Below are positions 57,001 to 62,108 of a stretch of 64,000 nt of DNA, piece by piece; within the stretch, counting starts at the first letter, position 1, and each line of letters begins with the position of its first letter. A program made the translations under genes and the position numbers. The notes beneath the pieces were generated by a model, which saw nothing but the letters and a program-made list of their open reading frames with translations, made no database searches and was not told the origin of the DNA. Source of the DNA: Patiria miniata (lineage: Eukaryota; Echinodermata; Asteroidea; Valvatida; Asterinidae); NCBI RefSeq assembly GCF_015706575.1, contig NW_024037076.1, forward strand, positions 1,488,001 to 1,552,000, given 5' to 3'.

Positions 57001-59266
57001 TCGCATCACATAGTGACACATGGTGGATATTTATCCCACTACGAAGTGAGGCATCGTGGGTACAAGATGATGTCACTTCATGATTTAGCAAAACTATTGT
57101 ATTTATCACTTCGTGGTGCACCCAGCGAAATAAAAATGAGCCATTTGCTGGTGGCTTTTGCCATTTGTGAAAATGTGAATAAACTTCTGTTATATTGACC
57201 TGTAGAATGTTTGACATTTTGAGTTTGAAGTATTGAAAATCAAATTACAGCTTAATCATTCCAGTGAAAATTTAGTACGTGGGCAATTCTAGTATTATGT
57301 AATGTCCGTGACAGAGCATTTAAGAGCTCAGTGAATAAACCTGAAAATGCATTTTTCAAATCGTATGCATCCATCATCTAGTAATGGTCTAGGAGATTAC
57401 AGACTATCTTATCGTTTCTCTGAGTCATTAATTCATAAATACCTAAGACAGTTTACGCATTCCTATTGGTGGAGAGCCAGTCACTTGGCCGGTCTTAAAC
57501 GGATGATAAAGACATGGCTAGCTGGTTTTAAACACTTTTCCAGTGTCACATGAAATTTGGACTCCCATGAAATTCGGTGCCTTTTAACGTTTCATTGGTT
57601 GAACGTTCAAATTCCTCCCGTATGCATGCGCAACACTACCAGTGAATCAGTGATTTCATGGTCCGAAATTCACACTTCACCAGCCCAGCTGCGTTTTGCG
57701 CAACATCACGCAGTACGCGCGACGCGCACGCCAATGTCCTTATAAGGTAACGAGTTGTGGAGGGGCATTCCGTACTATAGTCAGAGGGGTGTTTCGTAAA
57801 ACATGAAGTAAACTTGTTGAACAAAATGGTTGGCAACGTCTGGTTTTTGACTTGTTTTGATTTTTGGTCCGAAAAGATTTTGTTTTTTGACCGAAAAGGT
57901 ATTTATGAATGAGAATAAATATGTGTTTGGTCGGTATTAAACACTCTGTTTAAGACCGGTGGGAGTCTGGATGGGTGATAATTATCACCCATCCAGACTC
58001 TCACCGGTTTTAAACAGTGTGTTATAATACCGACCGAACACATATTTATTCCCTTATTAGATATCATGGTTGATTAAGTCTGTCACTGACATTACACTTT
58101 CTTTCATAACGCTGGAATTGCCCATGTGTTCATCCGTCAGATATGCTACACGTATACTCACATGTAAACCTTTCATTTTAGGGGGAGTGCTAAGGCTAGC
58201 GATGCTGAGTTGGCCGAGGCAGTGAGGACGGCTAATCCAGAGGAGATCAACATTGATGACGATGAGGATGAAGATAGCGGGGAAGATGTTGATGGTAAGT
58301 AAAGCGTAGAAATCTTTGCACTGTGAATGCACCAAGTGGCACACAGAATTTGACATGTTTCAATTCATGGTACATTCGCATGGAGTATGAACCAGTATTA
58401 ACAGTTATTGATAAATACCTAAAGACAGTTTACCCATTCCTATTGACCTATCGCCGTTTGCGAGTTAACAACGCCCCTTAGACAACTATACGGAATTTAT
58501 GTACACTAAGTTTTGCTTGTCTCAGTCTATGCGTGTTCCGCGTCTATTTGTATATCGTGATTCTACCGCGATAGGTCAATTGGTCGAGAGCCTGTCATGG
58601 GGCCAGTATTAAACAGTTGATAAGAACAGCTGGCTGGTCTACAACACTTTTCCAGTGTCACATAAAATTCGGACTCCGATGAAATCGAGAGCCTGTTGCT
58701 GTTTTATTGGTTGAACCATGGACCCTCTACACAGAGGGTCCGTGTTTTCATGGTTGAATGTTCACAATCCTCATGTAAGCATGCGCAATACTACCAATGA
58801 GTCAGTATTTCATAGTCCTAAATTCACAATACACCAGAACAGCTGCGTTCTGTGCCACATCGCGCAGTACGCGCACCAAAAACCATAAAAGGAGTCGTAG
58901 TTTACGACGTACTCGCGAGAGGGATACACCATAGCTAAAGGGGTGTTTAAAAAAACATGAAGTAACATTTTTGAACAAAATCAATTTTGACTGGTTTTGA
59001 CTGTTTGACCGAAAAGGAATTTATCAATTTGGCTTGGGTCATTATCAGCGTCCAGACACCAAACCGGTCTTAAACGTAGTGTTTAAAACCGGCAAAGCAC
59101 ACATTTATTCCCTTATCTTTACACTGCTATCTTGCTTTACAGCATACATACCAAACCAATTTTTAATGCTGTGGTTCTTTTCATTTTCATGATTTCTTAT
59201 ACAGAGGTGCAAGTGGAGACCCAGGCCGTCCCAACGGAAGTTTTTGGCAACATACAAAAGGACTGA
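39013..59266 (+). CDS. XAB2: XAB2/SYF1 pre-mRNA-splicing factor, complete, 23 coding exons, 848 aa
   Basis: XAB2/SYF1 is a HAT-repeat (half-a-TPR) scaffold of the Prp19-associated/NineTeen complex in the spliceosome. It also binds XPA in transcription-coupled repair; it is nuclear. Exons: 39013-39048, 40677-40825, 42205-42328, 42968-43165, 43329-43463, 44123-44287, 44659-44718, 45372-45456, 45999-46150, 46999-47118, 48000-48100, 48334-48409, 49393-49479, 50308-50421, 51169-51255, 51953-52028, 52745-52854, 53374-53577, 55685-55801, 56484-56538, 56822-56942, 58182-58294, 59205-59266. The lengths sum to 2547 nt, all introns are GT-AG and all phases agree. Diagnostic stretches include [68 protein letters not shown] and [20 protein letters not shown]. 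An acidic C-terminus ends in VFGNIQKD, like the human VFGSLKED. It looks intact. Confidence 0.97.
39446..39519 (+). ncRNA. tRNA-like sequence (relic or SINE head)
   Basis: Has an A-box-like TGGTGTAGTGGTTAAG and B-box GGTTCGATTCC at tRNA spacing, followed by a T-run. The T stem does not pair fully and the acceptor stem is poor, so a functional tRNA is unlikely. Confidence 0.4.
39972..40080. repeat. Right member of the inverted repeat flanking the divergent promoter
   Basis: Reads TTGCAACCTGACGCCACTTC, GCGATTGTGTACAAAGTCTA and CCAATTTTG-complement sequence, the reverse complement of 38263-38400. The pair encloses GPSM2 exon 1, the promoter and XAB2 exon 1. Confidence 0.8.
40677..40825 (+). CDS. 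XAB2: XAB2 exon 2 (residues 13-62)
   Basis: Begins [20 protein letters not shown]; also reads [14 protein letters not shown]. Acceptor GATGCAG|GAG, donor AG|GTGAGA. First HAT repeat. Confidence 0.96.
41212..41734. mobile_element. TTTAAAGGGAA element with hairpin, copy 4 (XAB2 intron 2)
   Basis: In the reverse orientation to the copy at 22210. Termini CTTAAAGGGAAAATAC and TATATTCCCTTTAA. Perfect 28-nt palindrome at 41377-41404 (starts CCAACGCTGATCGGCCGATC). Confidence 0.75.
42205..42328 (+). CDS. XAB2: XAB2 exon 3 (residues 62-103)
   Basis: Reads [20 protein letters not shown] and then [20 protein letters not shown], close to human YKLWYRYLKARRAQVKHRC. Acceptor CATAG|T, donor AAG|GTACGA. Confidence 0.97.
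42390..42785. mobile_element. TIR-like repeat (GTCTGAGTATCACCCGTTATCC)
   Basis: Ends carry GTCTGAGTATCACCCGTTAT at left and GACAACCGCC-complement with GCAGATTTGCTGGTTAATTA-type sequence at right. The same modules occur at 52299-52533 in reverse. Lies in XAB2 intron 3. Confidence 0.55.
42835..42912 (-). mobile_element. tRNA-like SINE head
   Basis: The minus strand reads CATCTGCACCAGTAAGCAGG, AGATCGTGGGTTCGAGTCCC, with a B box. The related copy at 52972-53045 has TGGTCGAGTGGTAAGACATC. Degenerate; not a functional tRNA. Confidence 0.5.
42968..43165 (+). CDS. XAB2: XAB2 exon 4 (residues 104-169)
   Basis: Reads [20 protein letters not shown] and then [20 protein letters not shown], two HAT repeats. 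Acceptor TTCACAG|ATG, donor AAA|GTGAGC. Confidence 0.97.
43329..43463 (+). CDS. XAB2: XAB2 exon 5 (residues 170-214)
   Basis: Reads [20 protein letters not shown] and then [20 protein letters not shown]. Donor CAG|GTCAGT. A 32-bp minisatellite starts about 40 nt downstream. Confidence 0.96.
43505..43973 (+). repeat. 32-bp minisatellite in XAB2 intron 5
   Basis: The unit GAACCTAAGCTAATATCATG GTATCAACAATG recurs about 14 times with indels. Begins about 40 nt downstream of the exon 5 donor at 43463. Confidence 0.9.
44123..44287 (+). CDS. XAB2: XAB2 exon 6 (residues 215-269)
   Basis: Reads [20 protein letters not shown] and then [19 protein letters not shown], the latter identical to human. Acceptor CCGACAG|TTA, donor AAG|GTCGGT. 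Confidence 0.97.
44390..44610 (+). mobile_element. tRNA-derived SINE (ATCAGAGGGTGGGGTTCGAATCC)
   Basis: Head GGGGCCTAGTGGTTAGG (A box) and GGGGTTCGAATCC (B box), then TACCGGCATTAGCTGGGGAG and GCATCCCATCCGGGG. Minus-strand relatives are at 56168-56437 and, partially, 55968-56150. Confidence 0.75.
44659..44718 (+). CDS. XAB2: XAB2 exon 7 (residues 270-289)
   Basis: A 60-nt exon reading [20 protein letters not shown], as in human ARDVYEEAIRTVMTVRDFTQ. Acceptor GTACAG|GCC, donor CAG|GTAAAC. Confidence 0.97.
44748..44818 (-). mobile_element. tRNA-like sequence abutting a SINE
   Basis: The minus strand reads GGATAGCTCAGTTGGTAGAG, then CACCGGAACAGCAATCCGGA and GATTCAACTC. The D-arm and anticodon arm are well formed, but the position before the anticodon is C, not T, and the T stem fails. 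A tRNA relic or SINE head, 30 bp from an XAB2 donor. Confidence 0.55.
44821..45158 (-). mobile_element. ~340-bp tRNA-derived SINE with (TTA)n tail
   Basis: The same family as 31346-31695: head GGGTGGCATGGGTGGCTAGT and GGTTCGAATCC on the minus strand, with tail (TTA)n. About 93% alike by eye. Confidence 0.85.
45372..45456 (+). CDS. XAB2: XAB2 exon 8 (residues 290-318)
   Basis: Reads [20 protein letters not shown] and then AEMGHNEE. The donor G|GTCAAC is weak (no G at +5), but the phase joins exon 9 as [11 protein letters not shown], matching human EEEDDVDLELRL. Read-through would meet a stop four codons later. Confidence 0.94.
45999..46150 (+). CDS. XAB2: XAB2 exon 9 (residues 318-368)
   Basis: Reads [20 protein letters not shown] and then [20 protein letters not shown]. 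Acceptor ACTTTAG|AT, donor GAG|GTCTGT. Confidence 0.97.
46317..46885 (+). mobile_element. ~570-bp TATTGGTCGAGAGC family repeat (XAB2 intron 9)
   Basis: Runs TCATTCATAAATACCTTAGA to CACACATTTATTCCCTTTAT, with CATATTGGTCGAGAGCACG and TTTTATTGGTTGAACGTTCA in the same order as the other copies. Confidence 0.65.
46999..47118 (+). CDS. XAB2: XAB2 exon 10 (residues 369-408)
   Basis: Reads [20 protein letters not shown] and then [20 protein letters not shown]. Acceptor GTGCAG|ATA, donor GAG|GTGAGA. Confidence 0.97.
48000..48100 (+). CDS. XAB2: XAB2 exon 11 (residues 409-442)
   Basis: Reads [20 protein letters not shown] and then [13 protein letters not shown]. Acceptor GTTGCAG|GCT, donor GA|GTGAGT. 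Confidence 0.96.
48334..48409 (+). CDS. XAB2: XAB2 exon 12 (residues 442-467)
   Basis: Reads [20 protein letters not shown] and AYYDK. Acceptor TTTTTAG|A, donor AAG|GTAGGC. Corresponds to human NYDEALRLLRKATALPARRAEYFD. Confidence 0.95.
48548..48735. mobile_element. Tigger/Pogo-like MITE
   Basis: Ends TTGAGTCTCGTGATAACAAA and TTTGTACTAACGAGAGTCGA are inverted, flanked by TA. Inner repeats of TTTGTTATA...CAGAATTTTGTATTAA. Confidence 0.65.
48757..48943. mobile_element. 187-bp TIR element (AATAGACC..TTATCATG)
   Basis: Left CTATAGACCATTATCATGTT with GCAGCC, right GGCAGCATGATAAAGGTCTA with TTGG, inverted. No coding content. Confidence 0.6.
48950..49100 (+). mobile_element. tRNA-derived SINE, 5' part
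   Basis: Head GCCGTGGTCCAGTGGTAATG (A box) and GGGTTCGAACCC (B box), then GGGCAAGTCACTTTACTACA. The same family as 23600-23976. Confidence 0.7.
49393..49479 (+). CDS. XAB2: XAB2 exon 13 (residues 468-496)
   Basis: Reads [20 protein letters not shown] and LEESFGTFK. Acceptor GCGCAG|AGT, donor AAG|GTAAGG. Confidence 0.97.
50308..50421 (+). CDS. XAB2: XAB2 exon 14 (residues 497-534)
   Basis: Reads [20 protein letters not shown] and then [17 protein letters not shown]. Acceptor GTCTAG|AGT, donor AAG|GTAAAA. Confidence 0.97.
50552..51079. mobile_element. TAAAGGGCCCATG-TIR element, uninterrupted copy (XAB2 intron 14)
   Basis: Ends TATAAAGGGCCCATGC and CATGGACCCTTTAAT are inverted. Serves as the empty-site reference for the nested copy at 11504-12566. 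Confidence 0.7.
51169..51255 (+). CDS. XAB2: XAB2 exon 15 (residues 535-563)
   Basis: Reads [20 protein letters not shown] and YLTKFIERY. Acceptor AATCTAG|GCC, donor TAC|GTAAGT. Confidence 0.97.
51953..52028 (+). CDS. XAB2: XAB2 exon 16 (residues 564-589)
   Basis: Reads [20 protein letters not shown] and KKFAK. Acceptor TTTTCAG|GGT, donor AAAG|GTAGGA (phase 1). Confidence 0.97.
52148..52695 (+). mobile_element. tRNA-derived SINE split by a later insertion
   Basis: The 5' half 52148-52298 (GGTGGCATGGGTAGCTGGTG...GGGCCCTCCGGT) and 3' half 52534-52695 (CCGGTTTTCCTC...CGATCTCTGGCTGTGCTCC...CGTTGTAGCCACGT) make one SINE of the 44821-45158 family, in plus orientation. Confidence 0.8.
52299..52533. 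mobile_element. ~235-bp element inserted in the SINE
   Basis: Related in reverse to 42390-42785 (ATTTTGACCAATCAGCG, GGATAACGGGTGATACTCAG). Flanked by CCGGT on both sides, a 5-bp target duplication judged against the intact SINE copies. Confidence 0.7.
52745..52854 (+). CDS. XAB2: XAB2 exon 17 (residues 589-625)
   Basis: Reads [20 protein letters not shown] and [16 protein letters not shown]. Acceptor TTCGCAG|CT, donor GAG|GTCAGG. Corresponds to human [20 protein letters not shown]. Confidence 0.96.
53111..53151. repeat. Perfect 20-bp inverted repeat with 1-nt spacer
   Basis: TCATAAGATGAAATTTTGCG, one G, then its exact reverse complement. Lies at the end of a tRNA-like SINE relic (52905-53110) in XAB2 intron 17. 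Confidence 0.9.
53374..53577 (+). CDS. XAB2: XAB2 exon 18 (residues 626-693)
   Basis: Reads [20 protein letters not shown] and then [20 protein letters not shown]. It is the largest internal exon. Donor AGG|GTACGT. A 34-bp minisatellite starts about 20-30 nt downstream. Confidence 0.97.
53592..54842 (+). repeat. 34-bp minisatellite in XAB2 intron 18 (~36 units)
   Basis: The unit CCCTGTACTGCCCCAAACCA CCCTGCCTGTTACT recurs with C/T variants; blocks of variants recur, suggesting multi-unit duplication. Starts within about 20-30 nt of the exon 18 donor. One strand is almost free of G, the other C-poor. Confidence 0.96.
54909..55162. mobile_element. GGCC-ended TIR element, copy 2
   Basis: GGCCCCCAAAAAAGTTCTGC...GGAAGCAGAACTATTA...TTTTTTGGCC, matching 24741-25010. 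Immediately follows the 34-bp array. Confidence 0.7.
55685..55801 (+). CDS. XAB2: XAB2 exon 19 (residues 694-732)
   Basis: Reads [20 protein letters not shown] and then [19 protein letters not shown]. Acceptor TTTACAG|ACC, donor CAG|GTACGA. Confidence 0.97.
56168..56437 (-). mobile_element. tRNA-derived SINE, minus orientation (XAB2 intron 19)
   Basis: The minus-strand head GGCCTTGTGGTTAGGGTTTG and GGGGTTCGAATCCAGCTGCT, then the module with CATTAGCTGGGGAGTAACC. A partial second module is at 55968-56150. Confidence 0.75.
56484..56538 (+). CDS. XAB2: XAB2 exon 20 (residues 733-751)
   Basis: Reads [18 protein letters not shown]. Acceptor AAACAG|GTC, donor ACAG|GTACTT (phase 1). Human has VNFMASQMLKVSG here. 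Confidence 0.94.
56822..56942 (+). CDS. XAB2: XAB2 exon 21 (residues 751-791)
   Basis: Reads [20 protein letters not shown] and then KTKKDILFV. Acceptor TGTCAG|TT, donor GAG|GTGAGT. Human has [19 protein letters not shown]. Confidence 0.96.
57420..58050 (+). mobile_element. TATTGGTCGAGAGC-family repeat with inverted end duplication (XAB2 intron 21)
   Basis: Body as in 46317-46885. The last ~68 bp are duplicated in inverted orientation, giving a palindrome centred at 57981/57982 (GATAATTATC). Confidence 0.7.
58182..58294 (+). CDS. XAB2: XAB2 exon 22 (residues 791-829)
   Basis: Reads [20 protein letters not shown] and then the acidic [18 protein letters not shown], like the human acidic tail. 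Acceptor TTTTAG|G, donor GATG|GTAAGT. Confidence 0.95.
58404..59118 (+). mobile_element. TATTGGTCGAGAGC-family repeat with two nested insertions (XAB2 intron 22)
   Basis: The body matches 46317-46885. It is interrupted at 58446-58577 by a TIR element (ACCTATCGCCG...CGCGATAGGT) and at 58716-58750 by a 35-bp hairpin insert. Confidence 0.7.
58446..58577. mobile_element. ~132-bp nested TIR MITE (ACCTATCGC)
   Basis: Inverted termini GACCTATCGCCG and CCGCGATAGGTC interrupt CCTATTGGTCGAGAGC of the host repeat. The interior (TTTTGCTTGTCTCAGTC, GCGTGTTCCGCGTCTATTTG) also matches 6978-7078 in reverse. Confidence 0.7.
59205..59266 (+). CDS. XAB2: XAB2 exon 23 (C-terminus and stop)
   Basis: Reads [20 protein letters not shown] and then TGA at 59264-59266. 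The ending matches human VFGSLKED. Acceptor TATACAG|AG. Confidence 0.96.
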
Positions 59267-59658
59267 AAGCATGGTCTATAGAGTTTTCAACGTTTGTCAG
59301 TTTGTACTTATGATACTGTCTGCCACAAAAAGAAACTTTATTTGGAGTACAAAGTTTCGTAACTTGGGTCAATCTTTCCACAGCACATTGTTAGATTCAA
59401 CTAGCAAAACTTCTTACTTTAAAATGTACAAAGTGCATCGGAATAGGGTTTCAAATACACGACACAATTCCGAGTAGAAATTACGATGTTGAAAATCATG
59501 ATATTAAGGTAAATAACTTGACGTTAAAATACTTTTTGTTGCAACTTTGTCCGGACAGACATTTCTTCATTTATTTTGTCCCAGCAGGCAAAATATTTTA
59601 GTTTTTACAAAAGTGATGTCTGTGGCAACAGAATCACTGGCACATAGCATCCTCACAA

Positions 59659-59664
59659 AATAAA
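59659..59664 (+). terminator. XAB2 poly(A) signal AATAAA
   Basis: A canonical AATAAA lies 393 nt after the XAB2 stop and is followed within 15-45 nt by a T/GT-rich stretch, the usual downstream element. Cleavage is expected near 59675-59695. Confidence 0.65.
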
Positions 59665-60108
59665 CTTTTGTATTTGACATTTTCAGTTGTTGCTTGTTTT
59701 TGTTGTGTACTATCAAAATTTTCGTTGTTTTTGTTCTATTTCCTGAAAATGAAATGAGGGTGAACCTATATTTTTTACGTTTCTAGTCCAAAATTGATCT
59801 TCCGAATCTGAATACATTTGTAATTGGTGCAGGAATACAGTACCCAAATAAGCCACTTATATAAATCAGTCTTAATATACATTATGCTGTCTTGTGTACA
59901 AGTTATTTGGTTAACTACAAATAAATAACATTGATTATATAAACAAAAATGCCAACATATCACTTTTTGATGATTTGTAATCCAAGTACACGATTTAAGC
60001 ATTCTGCATTAAGAATGCAAAATAAAGTGGTAATTCGAAAATGAGATTTTGAGGTACCATGTAAGGTCCTTGTTAAATCTCAAGTTTCCACCTTTTACAA
60101 CGTATTTG

Positions 60109-61233
60109 TTAGTGTTTTGGCTTGCTCGGATTATTTTGCTTGAACACGGCTAAGCTCTGTCCCCCTGGTCCTGCTATCTGGAACTCCGGTAGCAGTGACT
60201 CAATGTTCATGTTCAGCTGAGAGGCTTCATTGGCAAGCGAAGAGGACGTCGAAGCCTGGCCATCTGTCGAGTCTCCTTGTAAGACGGACTGAACTGTGGT
60301 ATCTCTCGCTAGAGCAGCAAGGTCTGAAGCAGTGCTGGTGGCTGTGCGGGGTGTTCGGCCGTGTAGCTGCGGGAGAGTGGATCCCATCCCTGGTCGCATC
60401 TCCTGCGAGCTCAGGACCCGGCTGAGTCTGGCCAGGGCTGCGGCATCCAACTCGTTGGTCAGGTTGACTTGCTGGATGCCGTTGCCTTGCGACTGGCTCG
60501 GGTCGCTGGATCCTAGAGGGATCTGCTGCAACTCCACGATCTCCACCATGTCCGGGTTGAGCGAGTCCTGGCTTAGAGAGGTGCTGGTCAGGGAAGAGCT
60601 GGTCATGCACTCTGTGGTCAGGCTTGGTGGGAGAGAGACCAGGATCTGCTGGGGGGTTTGGCGCGAGTCGACTGAACCTTGGAGGAGTTGACCGTGTAAG
60701 GCTGTCCCGCCGAGGAGGAAGTTCTGCTGTATTGCTGGGATGGCCTGGATGATGACTTGAGCTGGTTGCGCTGTGCCTTGCCTCGCTGCGGGACCTTGCT
60801 GTTGAGGCTGCTGTTGCGGGAGCAGCTGGGTTGACGTGTTCAGCACCGAGTTGCTGTTCAACATTTGTCCGTTGTTCAGTGCATTGAGTAGTGTGACAGC
60901 AGCGTTGTAGCTTGGTGGGGGCTGCGATGCCGTCGCTGCCGTGATGGTCTGGACCGTCGTCCCACTGCTGACACCGCTGCTGTTGGGGTTGGGAATCCCA
61001 AGTTGCTGCAGCTGCTGCGTCGTCATCTCGCTCTGCATCTCCAGCAGCAGCTGGTGCATGCTGTTCTGCTGCACGTTGATCTGGTTCTGGATTTCCTGCA
61101 GTAGCTGCTGCATGTTTTGCTGCAGCAGTCTGCTGTCCATCATGCCTTCCAGACCTGCAGGTGGTTGCGCCACTGCAACAGTTGTTCCTGTGGATGCTAC
61201 CTGCTGCTGCTGTGCTGCTAACTGCTGCGCGAT
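60109..61233 (-). CDS. Q-rich gene terminal exon (374 residues, stop)
   Basis: A long terminal exon from acceptor GCAACAG|ATC. It contains DSRLLQQNMQQLLQEIQNQI and LLLEMQSEMTTQQLQQLGIP (amphipathic, coiled), then AVTLLNALNNGQML, QVIIQAIPAIQQNFLLGGTA, PDMVEIVELQQIPLG, an ALARLSRVLSSQEM helix and MNIESLLPEFQIAG near the end. Low-complexity Q/S/T/P composition is typical of activation domains. The overlapping open frame 60227-61327 on the same strand is a CAG-repeat shadow. Confidence 0.85.
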   Translation of the reverse strand: MAQQLAAQQQQVASTGTTVAVAQPPAGLEGMMDSRLLQQNMQQLLQEIQNQINVQQNSMHQLLLEMQSEMTTQQLQQLGIPNPNSSGVSSGTTVQTITAATASQPPPSYNAAVTLLNALNNGQMLNSNSVLNTSTQLLPQQQPQQQGPAARQGTAQPAQVIIQAIPAIQQNFLLGGTALHGQLLQGSVDSRQTPQQILVSLPPSLTTECMTSSSLTSTSLSQDSLNPDMVEIVELQQIPLGSSDPSQSQGNGIQQVNLTNELDAAALARLSRVLSSQEMRPGMGSTLPQLHGRTPRTATSTASDLAALARDTTVQSVLQGDSTDGQASTSSSLANEASQLNMNIESLLPEFQIAGPGGQSLAVFKQNNPSKPKH

Positions 61234-62067
61234 CTGTTGCATAATCAAAACCCAATACACATTCAAACATCTTGTACTTTGGGCAATGGAAACAAACACT
61301 CATGTGAGACTGGCGTTCCGCGGTCACTCAAAATCTAAATTAATGTGGTACGACTTTTGTCAACCCAAAGAGACTTTGGATTTGAACAGGCAAAGTTTAT
61401 GCACCAATTTTCCATTGACTGCACTCCAGAGCTATAGGCAACGGTCCACATTTCACTCATTATTTCTTACACGGCACTCATTATTTCTAACATTTAACTT
61501 AATTCTAATCTTTGGAATAATTTATTTCAGAACGCGCGTGAAACTAAAACTCTGTGACGTGAATAGACTGATCCATTAACACCTTCATTATGCTTTGACC
61601 AACCACAGGCACGTGTTGTTACCAACTTGTGGAGTGGGTGGGGCTTAACTGATAAGTCTATTTAAGCCCCGCCTACTTGTGCATTGGGTGGGTCTTTAAT
61701 GGATTAGTCTATTAAACAGCTTGTGACTCGCCTGTTGTGCCCCAAGCTGTTGCAGTAAAAGTTGCTGCTGTGCTGCCAGCTGGTTCATGTGCAGTTGTTG
61801 TGAAGATTGCTGCTGCGGGTCCGCCTGTGGGCGTGGTGCTGGCTGGCTGCCTACTTCCTCAGACGACGCCTGTAAACAGTGGCGATTCCAAATGTTTACT
61901 TTATCCCAAATTCTAATTTTGTTAATATCATTTTTTTTAAGATTGTCTGTACATTTAAAACTAGGAAAAACCACAAGCCTACGTATTGAATCCACTTTGT
62001 ACAGACCTGCTGTTGCGTCTGTATCATCTCTCGCTGCTGTGTCTCTGTCAACTGCTGCTGTTGCTGT

Positions 62068-62108
<41 letters not shown>

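Noticed and set aside
60227-61327. 366-codon frame overlapping the Q-rich exon on the same strand
   Set aside because: Shadow frame of CAG/CAA-rich coding DNA; the other frame splices in phase with five upstream exons and ends at a stop, this one does not.
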